From an uncultured Desulfovibrio sp. (GTDB taxonomy: Bacteria > Desulfobacterota > Desulfovibrionia > Desulfovibrionales > Desulfovibrionaceae): a DNA stretch of 37,492 bases. The stretch spans positions 1 to 37,492 of the forward strand of contig UQJT01000024.1 of assembly GCA_900541395.1 (NCBI GenBank). The letters are read 5' to 3'. Under the pieces are notes generated by a model, which worked only from the letters and a program-made list of their open reading frames with translations, was not told where the DNA came from and ran no database searches. Numbering within the stretch: the first letter of the stretch is position 1; each line of letters opens with the position of its first letter. A program made the translations under genes and the position numbers. Positions 1-6,701 of this stretch are shown here, in pieces.

Positions 1-270
1 GCGCGGTTCGGAGCGGTCATAGTGATGCGGGGGCGCGGGATGCCGGTCGGGGGGCGTCCGTCCGGGCTCGGTGCGCATGTGGTGGCGGGCTTCATCCGGA
101 ACAACGGGGTTATCCCCGGGCCGCGGGGGCCGGGGAGGTTGATCGATCTGCCCGGCGCGAACGTCGCCCGCGTCGGGACGCTCGTCGTCCGGCGCGGCGA
201 AAGCCGGACCGGCGACCAGAAGGGTCGAGGCCAGGGCCAGACTCAGAAAGGATGAAACATGAGAGGTCAT
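1..270 (-). CDS. exported Pro/Asp-rich protein, 5' part only (partial)
   Basis: An open frame of 90 codons runs from an ATG at 268-270 leftwards off the window without a stop. The start has a good Shine-Dalgarno (AGGAG, six bases before the ATG). Residues 1-26 form a clear Sec signal peptide: a short polar N-terminus, a hydrophobic core rich in Leu/Ala, and an AFA-AP type cleavage site. The exported part seen here is low-complexity, rich in Pro, Asp, Arg and His, and probably disordered. It is divergent from the FmdE-like gene at 584, so the 313-bp gap serves both. Function is not recognisable. Small secreted proteins of the RcnB/CigR kind begin like this, but that is only a guess because the C-terminal part is outside the window. 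Confidence 0.72.
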   Translation of the reverse strand, partial: MTSHVSSFLSLALASTLLVAGPAFAAPDDERPDAGDVRAGQIDQPPRPPRPGDNPVVPDEARHHMRTEPGRTPPDRHPAPPHHYDRSEPR

Positions 271-583
271 GGCTAGCTCCTGCAAGGCTTTCCGGCCGCG
301 GCGCGGGGTCGCGCCGGAGTTTGTGGCGTTTTTTTTCTATACGTATGATGCGGGGCGGGGGCAAGAGCGGAGGGCCCGCCCGCAGCGCTATATCCGGAAA
401 AAATATATCCGGCCCGGCGGCATCTCATCCCCCGCTCGGAACAGGAGCGCCCCCAACGGGGGCTACGCTTTCTCTCACTTGTTTGACAGGCGGATCGGGG
501 AACGGTAAATAAAATCATTTCGGCGACCCGCCGTCTTCCGAACGGGCCGTCTTCTCCCCCCTCTTATTTTTAAGGAAAACACC
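271..583. other. divergent intergenic region with TATATCCGG direct repeat
   Basis: This 313-bp gap separates the exported-protein gene (minus) and the FmdE-like gene (plus). It holds two exact copies of TATATCCGG at 389-397 and 404-412, 15 bp apart (roughly one and a half helical turns), a possible regulator site. A promoter candidate follows at 483-511. I see no convincing molybdenum-cofactor riboswitch core. Confidence 0.4.
483..511 (+). promoter_or_regulatory. sigma-70 type promoter for the FmdE-mobA pair
   Basis: TTGACA (483-488), a 17-bp spacer, then TAAATA (506-511). This predicts a start near 518 and a leader of about 65 nt. The -35 box is perfect; the -10 box is weak. Confidence 0.5.
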
Positions 584-2218
584 ATGCGCATCGGTCCCTA
601 TACGCACGAAGAATTCATGGAGGAAGCCCGCAAATTCCACGGCTATCCCGCTCCCGGCCTGATCATCGGCGGGTATATGGTGGAACTGGCCCGCAGCCAC
701 ATGCCCCACGGCGTGCTGTACGACGCCATCAGCGAAACCACCTACTGTCTGCCCGACGCCATCCAGTTGCTTACGCCCTGCACGGCGGGCAACGGCTGGT
801 TGCGCATTCTCAACCTGGGGCTGTACGCCATGAGCCTGTACGACAAGCGCAACGGCCGGGGGGTGCGCGTGCGTCTGGACGTGGACAAGCTTGACCCGTA
901 TCCGGCCGTCAAGGCCTGGTTCCTGAAGACCACGCCCAAGCGGGAGCAGGATACCGACCAGTTGCAGGAGGAAATTTACGAGGCGGGCATCGCCATCCTG
1001 TCCGCTCAGGACATCGAGGTAAAGCCCGACTACCTCGGCCGCCGCGACAAGGGCAACATCGCGCGTTGCGCCGTGTGCGGCGAGCCCCATCCCGCCGCCT
1101 TCGGCACGGTGTGCCGGTCCTGCCAGGGGGATTCGCCCTACGCCAAGGGGCCGGGGCTGTCGTTCGGCGGCGGCCCCGCCCTGCGTTCCGTGCCCGTGGC
1201 CGAGGCCGTGGGAGGAACGGCCCTGCACGACATGACCCGCATCGAGCCCGGAGTGTCCAAGGGCCCGGCCGTGGTGGCGGGCCAGGTCATTTCCGGCGGC
1301 GATGTGTGCCGCCTCCAGGCTATGGGCCGAAATTCCGTGTATCTGGCCGAACAGGACGTGTCCGGTCGGTGGCTGCATGAAAACGAGGCGGCCGCCGCTT
1401 TCGGCGAACTCATGCCCGGCGAGGGCGTGGTCATGGACGAGGCCATCCGCGAGGGCAAGGTCAATTTCCGGGCGGCGCGGCGCGGCCTGCTGTGGGTGGA
1501 CGCGCCCAGGCTGGCGGCCTTCAACCGGATGCCCGATGTCATGTGCGCTTCGCGCCACACGGGCGACGTGGTGGACGAAGGCGGTCGCGTGGCCGCCGGC
1601 CGGGCCATTCCTCTCTATATTTCCCGCGACGACTTTTTGCGGGCCCGCAACGTGCTGGACCAGGGGCCGCTGTTCTCGGTGCTGCCCCTGCGCCGGGCCA
1701 AAGTGGGCATTCTGATCACGGGCACCGAGGTGTTTCAGGGGCTTATCGAGGATCGCTTCCAGCCCGTCATCGAACAGAAAGTGACGGCTCTGGACTGCGA
1801 GGTGACGCATGCCCTCAAAGCTCCGGACGACGCGGAACGCATCCGCCTGGGGGTGGAAGAACTGTTGGATCGCGGGGCCGATCTCATCGTGACCACCGCG
1901 GGTCTGTCCGTGGACCCGGACGACGTGACCCGCAAGGGCTTGCTGGCCGCGGGCCTGGACGACATGCTGTACGGCATGCCTCTGCTGCCCGGAGCCATGA
2001 GCCTGGTGGGCCGCATCCGCAACGGCGGACGCGAGGCCCGGGTCGTGGGAGTGCCCGCCTGCGCTCTGTTCCACAAGATCACGGCCTTTGACGTGTTGTT
2101 GCCCTATGTGCTGGCCGACGCCCCGCTGAGTCGGGAATTCGTGGCCGAGCTGGGGCATGGCGGTCTGTGTCTGGAATGTAAAACCTGCACCTATCCCAAA
2201 TGCACCTTTGCCAAATAG
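584..2218 (+). CDS. FmdE-type domain / zinc finger / molybdopterin-binding domain fusion protein
   Basis: A 544-residue three-part protein. Residues about 10-120 match the FmdE family (formylmethanofuran dehydrogenase subunit E), with the core CTAGNGWL followed by a GRGVRV strand. About residues 160-185 form a zinc-finger-like CxxC...CxxC segment (CAVCGEPH, then CRSC). Residues about 200-525 resemble the MoeA/MogA molybdopterin-binding fold (ILITGTEVFQG and TTAGLSVDPDD, the latter in the place of the usual TTGGTSxGxxD). The last 20 residues hold four cysteines (CLECKTCTYPKC). AAGGA lies seven bases before the ATG. It is followed after 10 bp by mobA, so a role in molybdenum/tungsten cofactor handling is likely; the exact reaction is unknown. 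The carried domains are clear, but no biochemical function should be read from the FmdE name. Confidence 0.85.
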   Translation: MRIGPYTHEEFMEEARKFHGYPAPGLIIGGYMVELARSHMPHGVLYDAISETTYCLPDAIQLLTPCTAGNGWLRILNLGLYAMSLYDKRNGRGVRVRLDVDKLDPYPAVKAWFLKTTPKREQDTDQLQEEIYEAGIAILSAQDIEVKPDYLGRRDKGNIARCAVCGEPHPAAFGTVCRSCQGDSPYAKGPGLSFGGGPALRSVPVAEAVGGTALHDMTRIEPGVSKGPAVVAGQVISGGDVCRLQAMGRNSVYLAEQDVSGRWLHENEAAAAFGELMPGEGVVMDEAIREGKVNFRAARRGLLWVDAPRLAAFNRMPDVMCASRHTGDVVDEGGRVAAGRAIPLYISRDDFLRARNVLDQGPLFSVLPLRRAKVGILITGTEVFQGLIEDRFQPVIEQKVTALDCEVTHALKAPDDAERIRLGVEELLDRGADLIVTTAGLSVDPDDVTRKGLLAAGLDDMLYGMPLLPGAMSLVGRIRNGGREARVVGVPACALFHKITAFDVLLPYVLADAPLSREFVAELGHGGLCLECKTCTYPKCTFAK

Positions 2219-2228
2219 GGCGAGTCGC

Positions 2229-2858
2229 GTGAAGGCCCTCTCTCCCCGGTCCGACGTGGCGGGCGTGGTGCTGGCAGGCGGCCTGGGCAGGCGCATGGGC
2301 CGGGACAAGACCGGCCTGCGCCTGCGCGAGGGGGAGGCCGATTTCATTTCCCGCGCGGCCGCCCTGCTGGCGCGGGTGGTCGTCGACGTGCGCGTCGGTT
2401 GCCGGGCCGATCAGGCGGAACGCGCGGCCCGCGCGGGGCGGCCCCTGACGCCCGATCTCACGCCGGGGGGCGGGGTGCTGTGCGCCGTGCAGTCCTGCCT
2501 GCGGCATCTGGAGCGTCCCTGTCTGGTTATTCCCTGCGATATGCCGTTTTTGACCGAAGGCGTCCTTCTGGCTTTACTGGCCGCGCGGGATGAGGGCCTG
2601 GCGGCCGGATGCCCGCCGGGCGTCACTCTGTTCCGGAGGGCGGAAACCGGTCGGCTGGAACCTATGGTGGCCGTGTACGAGCCCGCCGGGTTGCCGTTTC
2701 TGGACGCGGCCTCGGCCCGGGGCGATTACGGCCTGTTCCGGGCGTTGCCGCCCGAGCGGCGTATTTATCTGGATTATGACGAAAAGGACGATTGGATGTT
2801 TTATAACGTCAATACGCCCGCCGATTTGGAGGCGGCCCGCCGCGCGCGTTTGCCTTAA
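2229..2858 (+). CDS. mobA: molybdenum cofactor guanylyltransferase
   Basis: The 209-residue protein carries the nucleotidyltransferase signature LAGGLGRRMGRDK near residues 14-26 and CDMPFL in the middle, both diagnostic of MobA. MobA attaches GMP to molybdopterin to make the guanine dinucleotide form used by formate dehydrogenases and related DMSO-reductase-family enzymes. I chose the GTG at 2229 because it gives the normal N-terminus a few residues before the first beta strand; a longer frame upstream overlaps the previous gene and looks artificial. It lies 10 bp after the FmdE-like gene, so the two are probably co-transcribed. The final residues end only 36 bp before the convergent HTH gene. 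Confidence 0.9.
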   Translation: MKALSPRSDVAGVVLAGGLGRRMGRDKTGLRLREGEADFISRAAALLARVVVDVRVGCRADQAERAARAGRPLTPDLTPGGGVLCAVQSCLRHLERPCLVIPCDMPFLTEGVLLALLAARDEGLAAGCPPGVTLFRRAETGRLEPMVAVYEPAGLPFLDAASARGDYGLFRALPPERRIYLDYDEKDDWMFYNVNTPADLEAARRARLP

Positions 2859-2894
2859 GAAAAAAGCGGCGCTGCGGGGCACGGGCAGGGCGGC

Positions 2895-3143
2895 TTAATC
2901 CTTCTCGCGCCCGGCTTCGCGCCAAGCGGCCTGAAAGTCGCGGAGCAAAAGGCCCGCTTCGCATTCCAGGTCGTCGGCCAGGCGCAGAAACGAGGTGATG
3001 CTGGGCTGCTGAGCGCCGCTTTCCAGAAACTGAATCCAGCGCAGGCTGACGCCCGCCCGTTCGGCAAGCGCTTCCTGCGTCAGCCCCTGTTGCAGCCGCC
3101 GCTCGCGCACCACAATGCCGAAGGGATATTTTTTATCAGACAT
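2895..3143 (-). CDS. small XRE-family helix-turn-helix regulator
   Basis: An 82-residue protein that is almost entirely one Cro/C1 (XRE) DNA-binding domain: RERRLQQGLTQEALAERAGV, then LRWIQFLESG and a tail. No ligand or oligomerisation domain is present. The start ATG at 3141-3143 has only a weak AGAAG before it. A TTGACA sits 27 bp upstream on this strand, so the transcript may have a very short leader. It points the same way as the next HTH gene at 3363-3824 but is separated from it by more than 200 bp. Single-domain XRE proteins of this kind often control themselves or a neighbouring toxin or phage gene; no partner toxin is visible. Confidence 0.85.
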   Translation of the reverse strand: MSDKKYPFGIVVRERRLQQGLTQEALAERAGVSLRWIQFLESGAQQPSITSFLRLADDLECEAGLLLRDFQAAWREAGREKD

Positions 3144-3362
3144 AAGTTCTTCTAAACCAGTCCGGCGCTTGTCAAAAACGAACGGTCATTCACGAATTAT
3201 TATTCATTACAGATAGCGAACTATTGATCGTCTACGCGGGAGACGATATGATTTTGACGGCCGGGAAAGAGAAAGGAAAGCCGCGGCGGAAGGAACCGGC
3301 CGACAAGCGCCTTGCCCGGTCCGACATTCTTTGCCCATGCCGCGTCGCGACATAAGCGGGCT
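3144..3362. promoter_or_regulatory. regulatory gap between two XRE genes
   Basis: The gap is more AT-rich than its surroundings. On the minus strand it carries TTGACA (3171-3166 region) just before the small XRE gene. It also has repeated ATTCA/TTATT-type words (ATTCACGAATTATTATTCAT at 3188-3207) that could be an operator. No reading frame is convincing. Confidence 0.3.
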
Positions 3363-3824
3363 TCAGACGCTTTTTTCCGAGAGCGGCGCCGGACGGGGCG
3401 TTCCGAGAACGCGGGCGATGTCCAGAAGTTCCGGTACGCGGAGGATGCGATCCCCGGCCTCGTAATCCGTCACGAAGGCGGCCGGGCGGTTCAGCCTGCG
3501 CGCCAGTTCATCCGGACTGAGGCCGTTTTGTTCGCGCGCGGTTCTGAGGGCGTCGAGCAGGGCTTCATAGTCCGGCGGAAGGACGGTCCGGTCCCGGTTT
3601 TCCAGGCGGTCCGCCAACATGCCGAACAAATCCGCCGGTTCCACATCGAGGGCGCGGGCGAAAAGGATGAGCCCCGCGGGACGCGGAATGTTTTTGCCGT
3701 GTTTGATGAGATTAACCCAGCGCTTGTCCTTGCGTATTTTTTTGGCGAGCGCGTATTGCGTCAGGCCACGCTTTCGGCGCAGTCCCACCACAATTTCACC
3801 GAACGATACATTCTTTTCGTCCAT
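3363..3824 (-). CDS. tandem XRE-type DNA-binding regulator
   Basis: A 153-residue protein with two helix-turn-helix domains. The first, residues about 6-60, reads FGEIVVGLRRKRGLTQYALA with a recognition region around WVNLIKHGKN. The second, residues about 85-140, has LDALRTAREQNGLSPDELAR then VTDYEAGDRI. No other domain is present. I chose the ATG at 3822-3824 because it places the first HTH at the usual distance from the N-terminus. The frame also extends to a GTG at 3873-3875, which has an AGGA upstream, so a protein 17 residues longer is possible. It is divergent from the CI-like gene at 3922, and the roughly 100-bp gap between them probably holds operators for one or both. Confidence 0.8.
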   Translation of the reverse strand: MDEKNVSFGEIVVGLRRKRGLTQYALAKKIRKDKRWVNLIKHGKNIPRPAGLILFARALDVEPADLFGMLADRLENRDRTVLPPDYEALLDALRTAREQNGLSPDELARRLNRPAAFVTDYEAGDRILRVPELLDIARVLGTPRPAPLSEKSV

Positions 3825-3921
3825 TAGATGCTTAATACACGGCCCATGCAATTTCGATAGATGATAAAACTGCACCTATCCTTTGGCGGGACCGGCGTCA
3901 GTGATTTTTATGAGGTGGAAC

Positions 3922-4710
3922 ATGCAGATTCGAAAAGCCGGAGGGGCCGCCGGACCGGACCGGCAGAAGCGGGACAAGGCCGCCGCGCGCCGCAAGGCGC
4001 TGAAAAACCGGGACGACGAGGAGAAGGCAAAGCTTTTTCAGGAGATCATGGCCCGCATCCGCATGGTCACGGAAACGCGCACTCAGGTGGAGTTGGCGGA
4101 TTTTCTGGGCATACGGCAGTCCAGCGTATCCGACTCCTGTCGTCGTCAGGCGGTGCCGCCGCAGTGGTACCTGACCTTGCTGGCCAAGCTGGGAGTGAAT
4201 CCCCGCTGGCTTGAGACCGGGCTCGGGCAACAGTATATTCTGGGGCCGCGCAGCGGCGAGGCGGAAGCGGACGGCGCCGAGCCGCAGGGCGACGGCCCGC
4301 CGGAGCGCGGTTTTTGCCGATTGGTGCGGGTGCATTCCTCCCGCTGCCTTCCGCCCGGTCCGGGCCGGGTGCCCGTGTTGCCCGTGCTGGGGGAAATGGC
4401 TCTGCCTTGCGAATGGTTGCAGCCGTCGCTCGTCCTGCTGCATCTGGAATCCAATGCCGGACAGCCGCATTTTCCCCGGGGGGCGTACGTGGGGGTGGAT
4501 ACGGCCTGCGTTCAGCCTTTGCCCGGAGAGTATTACGCCGTTTTTTTGCCCGCCGGAGGCGTGGGCGTGGTTTCGCTGCGCGTCGCGGGCGAGGGCGTTT
4601 ACGCGGCGGCCCCGGATGAAGGGCGGGGCGAGAGCCCGGAGGACGGCGGTTTGGAATGTCCGGCCGCTCATATCCTGGGGCGGGCGTTGTGGGTCTGGCG
4701 ACCGTTTTAG
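3922..4710 (+). CDS. CI-like phage-repressor family transcription regulator
   Basis: A 262-residue protein. After a basic N-terminus, residues about 40-105 match the phage CI repressor helix-turn-helix domain: QVELADFLGIRQSSVSD, then PPQWYLTLLAKLGVNPRWLE. A variable linker follows. Residues about 170-262 resemble the LexA/S24 C-terminal fold: a Ser in LESNAGQPHFPRGAYVGVD sits where the catalytic Ser is expected, but the position normally holding the catalytic Lys reads VVSLRV. The domain is therefore probably not self-cleaving (inference from eye alignment). I chose the ATG at 3922 because GAGGTG precedes it; ATGs and a GTG further upstream lack this. Its TAG stop is also the first three bases of a MITE-like repeat end. 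Confidence 0.75.
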   Translation: MQIRKAGGAAGPDRQKRDKAAARRKALKNRDDEEKAKLFQEIMARIRMVTETRTQVELADFLGIRQSSVSDSCRRQAVPPQWYLTLLAKLGVNPRWLETGLGQQYILGPRSGEAEADGAEPQGDGPPERGFCRLVRVHSSRCLPPGPGRVPVLPVLGEMALPCEWLQPSLVLLHLESNAGQPHFPRGAYVGVDTACVQPLPGEYYAVFLPAGGVGVVSLRVAGEGVYAAAPDEGRGESPEDGGLECPAAHILGRALWVWRPF

Positions 4711-4871
4711 AGCGTTTTGCCGTTGAAAATAGTTGCCCTGTATTCCGGCCCGTGGGGTTCACGCCCCCATCGGAGCTATACGCCGCCCATGAATCGCGGC
4801 TGCTCCGATGTCGCGGCGGGGTCTCGCTTCGTTCGACTCCGGGAGCATTTTCAAGCTGAAAATGCTCCCGG
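4708..4871. repeat. degenerate MITE-like element (copy A)
   Basis: The left end reads TAGAGCGTTTTGCCGTTGAA, very like the ends of the elements at 35161 and 37439. The right end is a perfect inverted repeat, CCGGGAGCATTTTCA (4839-4853), loop AGC, then its complement (4857-4871), whose outer part again resembles GAGCATTTT...TTGAAAAT. Internally CATCGGAGC (4768-4776) pairs with GCTCCGATG (4802-4810). The right end lacks an exact GCTCTA terminus, so this is a probable but degenerate relative. The terminal hairpin could also stop transcription from the CI-like gene. Confidence 0.4.
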
Positions 4872-4897
4872 GTATTAAAAAAACGTTTTTAACGACA

Positions 4898-4929
4898 AAC
4901 GCCCCGCGCGGGAAAAAGCGCGGGGCGTT
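4898..4929 (-). terminator. terminator-like hairpin after the TRAP receptor gene
   Basis: AACGCCCCGCGC (4898-4909) and GCGCGGGGCGTT (4918-4929) form a 12-bp GC-rich stem with an 8-nt loop. It lies 21 bp downstream of the minus-strand stop at 4951. The run after the stem on the minus strand is T-rich but interrupted. Confidence 0.6.
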
Positions 4930-4950
4930 GACGATGCCGGGGAAAAACGT

Positions 4951-6000
4951 TCAGCGGGCGTCCGTGGCTCCGGGCGTGGCGTCGGCCATATCGTAGGCGC
5001 GCCGGATTTCGGCGTCGGGGTCGGCCGAGCCGCCGCTTTTGAGCGCCGCGCGCCAGTTGTCCACCGTCATTTGGCGTTCCGCCTGCCGGAAGGCCCCCTC
5101 CTGAACGGGCGTCAGTTCATGGATGCTTATGCCCGCCCGGCGCATGGTTTCCAAATCCTTGTTGGTGGCGTCGTAGAGCAGGCGGCCGGAGCGGACGCTG
5201 GCCTCGTGGCCGGTGCTGTCCACCAGAAGCTGCTGCAGATCGGGCGGCAGCTCGTTCCATACGTTCCAACTGACGGCGTTGAACATCAACATGCTGGAAG
5301 CGGGCAGAATGGTGACGTCCTTGGCCGCGTTCATCAGTTTATAGGCCACGCCCGTGGGCAGGGGGCCGAAAAACACGTCGCCCGCGCCGCGCTGCAAAGC
5401 CCGCAGGGTGTCAAGCGCGGCCACGGGGACCGGCGTCGCGCCCCAGGCTTCCACCTGGGCGGCCTGGGACGGATTCCAGATCAGCACTTTTTTTCCCTTG
5501 AGATCGGACGGGGACAGAATGGGCCCCTTGGTCGAGAACAGGCCGCTGCGGTCGCTGCCCCACACGGTGAGGATTTTGCCCACCCGGTCCAACTCGGCTT
5601 TGACTTCCGGAACGGTGGTATAGGCCTGCCAGTACAGTTCGCTGGCCTGTACGCTGTCCCGGGCGATATAGGGCATCATGAAGGTCAGAGTATGGATGAA
5701 CTGGTCCGCCCGCCCGTCCGGCCCGGCTCCGCCCAGGTCCAGATTGCCGTTCATAAGGGCGGGCACGATGTCTTCGGCGCGGACCAGGGCGCCGTTCATG
5801 AAATAGTCGAGGATGAGACGGTTGTCGGATTTTTCCGCCAGCTCGTCCAGCCAGGGCAGATACATTTGGGTATTGAGGACGTGGGGACCGGCGTATGCGC
5901 TTTGAAAGTTGTAGCGATAGGTCCGGGGCTCCGCGGCGCCCGCGCCCGCGCCCGACAGGAACAGGGCGAGGGCCAGAACGGCGGCAAGGCTTTTGGACAT
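4951..6000 (-). CDS. TRAP transporter solute-binding protein (DctP family)
   Basis: A 349-residue periplasmic receptor. Residues 1-22 are a signal peptide (hydrophobic LAAVLALALFLSG core, AGA-A cleavage). The mature part shows the DctP pattern: an early strand, then LPWLDELAEKSDNRLILDYF, later LSPSDLKGKKVLIWNPSQA, VPVAALDTLRALQRGAGDVF and WNVWNELPPDLQQLLVDST. These proteins bind organic acids or similar solutes and deliver them to a DctQ/DctM membrane pair using the ion gradient. No DctQ or DctM lies in the window, so it is an orphan receptor that works with a distant permease. The ATG at 5998-6000 has AAGGAG six bases upstream; a longer frame to 6114 has no such site and no signal peptide at its start. 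Confidence 0.88.
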   Translation of the reverse strand: MSKSLAAVLALALFLSGAGAGAAEPRTYRYNFQSAYAGPHVLNTQMYLPWLDELAEKSDNRLILDYFMNGALVRAEDIVPALMNGNLDLGGAGPDGRADQFIHTLTFMMPYIARDSVQASELYWQAYTTVPEVKAELDRVGKILTVWGSDRSGLFSTKGPILSPSDLKGKKVLIWNPSQAAQVEAWGATPVPVAALDTLRALQRGAGDVFFGPLPTGVAYKLMNAAKDVTILPASSMLMFNAVSWNVWNELPPDLQQLLVDSTGHEASVRSGRLLYDATNKDLETMRRAGISIHELTPVQEGAFRQAERQMTVDNWRAALKSGGSADPDAEIRRAYDMADATPGATDAR

Positions 6001-6228
6001 GAAAGGCTCCTTGAAAGGCCCCCTGCTCGGGGGCGTTTCGCCCCGTGAAGGTCTGCGGCGTCGGGAGGCGTTTTCCGGCGGCAAAGCGCCGCCGAAGTTG
6101 CAAAAAGCTCTCACGAGGCCGAGCGCCGTGTCAAGGCCGGAAGGGACGCGGGACGGATGCGCCTTTGCGCGTCCGCCCCGGAACGCGGGGGCGGGAGCGT
6201 CGTTTTGGTTGCGGGGCGAACCTTGGCG
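6001..6228. other. gap between divergent TRAP receptor and riboswitch-cbiK unit
   Basis: Apart from the Shine-Dalgarno of the TRAP gene I see only small GC-rich inverted repeats, such as GGGGGCGTTTCGCCCC near 6029. I could not place a promoter for the TRAP gene with confidence. Confidence 0.3.
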
Positions 6229-6258
6229 TTGACAGCGCTTGCGGTCTCGGATTATGTA
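6229..6258 (+). promoter_or_regulatory. sigma-70 type promoter upstream of the cobalamin riboswitch
   Basis: TTGACA (6229-6234) followed at 17-18 bp by TTATGT/TATGTA (6252-6258). Transcription would start near 6265, about 25-30 nt before the first riboswitch helix. Confidence 0.55.
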
Positions 6259-6289
6259 TCATGCACGTTCAGGTGTCCGGATCGGAGCG

Positions 6290-6485
6290 TATAAAGGTTC
6301 ACAAGACGCCGCGGCGCGCTTCGGCGTCTGCGGGTGAACGGCTCCGGGACTTGATAGGGAATCCCGTCCAAAGCGGGAGCGGACCCGCCGCCGTAGACCC
6401 CTTCGCAACGATTCTCCTCCATGCCACTGGATTGTTCCGGGAAGGCCGAGAATCGCGGGGTGAGCCGGAAGACCTGCCCGAACGT
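6290..6485 (+). ncRNA. cobalamin (B12) riboswitch
   Basis: The conserved cobalamin aptamer landmarks occur in the right order: TTGATAGGGAATCCCGTC (6351-6368), AGCGGGAGCGGACCCGCC (6372-6389) with a following CCGTA, GCCACTG (6423-6429), GGGAAGG (6439-6446 region), and the B12 box AGCCGGAAGACCTGCC (6463-6478). It lies about 215 nt upstream of cbiK and about 100 nt upstream of a strong intrinsic terminator. The expected logic is premature termination when B12 is plentiful. GGCAGGT at 6551-6557 is complementary to ACCTGCC of the B12 box (6472-6478), so it is a candidate switching strand; that last point is inference. Confidence 0.93.
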
Positions 6486-6578
6486 CGCTTCGCGCGTTTC
6501 GGCCCCGTCGAAAGGGGCGCGCGCGGATCCCTCCGGCTCGGGGCATGGCCGGCAGGTTGTGATGAGGATGAAAAACGG

Positions 6579-6618
6579 TATCCTCCGCCGTCTTTGCACG
6601 GCGGAGGATATTTTTTTT
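6579..6618 (+). terminator. riboswitch-controlled intrinsic terminator
   Basis: TATCCTCCGCCG (6579-6590), 8-nt loop, CGGCGGAGGATA (6599-6610), then eight T (6611-6618): a textbook Rho-independent terminator in the cbiK leader, about 85 nt before the start codon. Confidence 0.93.
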
Positions 6619-6701
6619 CCGTTCGCCCCGGCGCAGCCCGGACTGCGCGCGTCTTCCTCTTATTCCGCGGTCCGGGCCCGGGCAACAAGGAGGATACGGG
6701 C

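Noticed and set aside
395..583. Molybdenum-cofactor riboswitch upstream of the FmdE-mobA pair
   Set aside because: The conserved core and receptor motifs were not found; only a simple promoter is supported.
515..2347. A 610-codon minus-strand frame across the FmdE-like gene
   Set aside because: It is His/Gly/Gln-rich with no domain, a mirror of the GC-biased real gene on the other strand.
2859..2894. AAAAGCGGCGCTGC downstream of mobA, also found inside MITE-like copy B
   Set aside because: Only 14 bp are shared and no terminus is present; probably chance.
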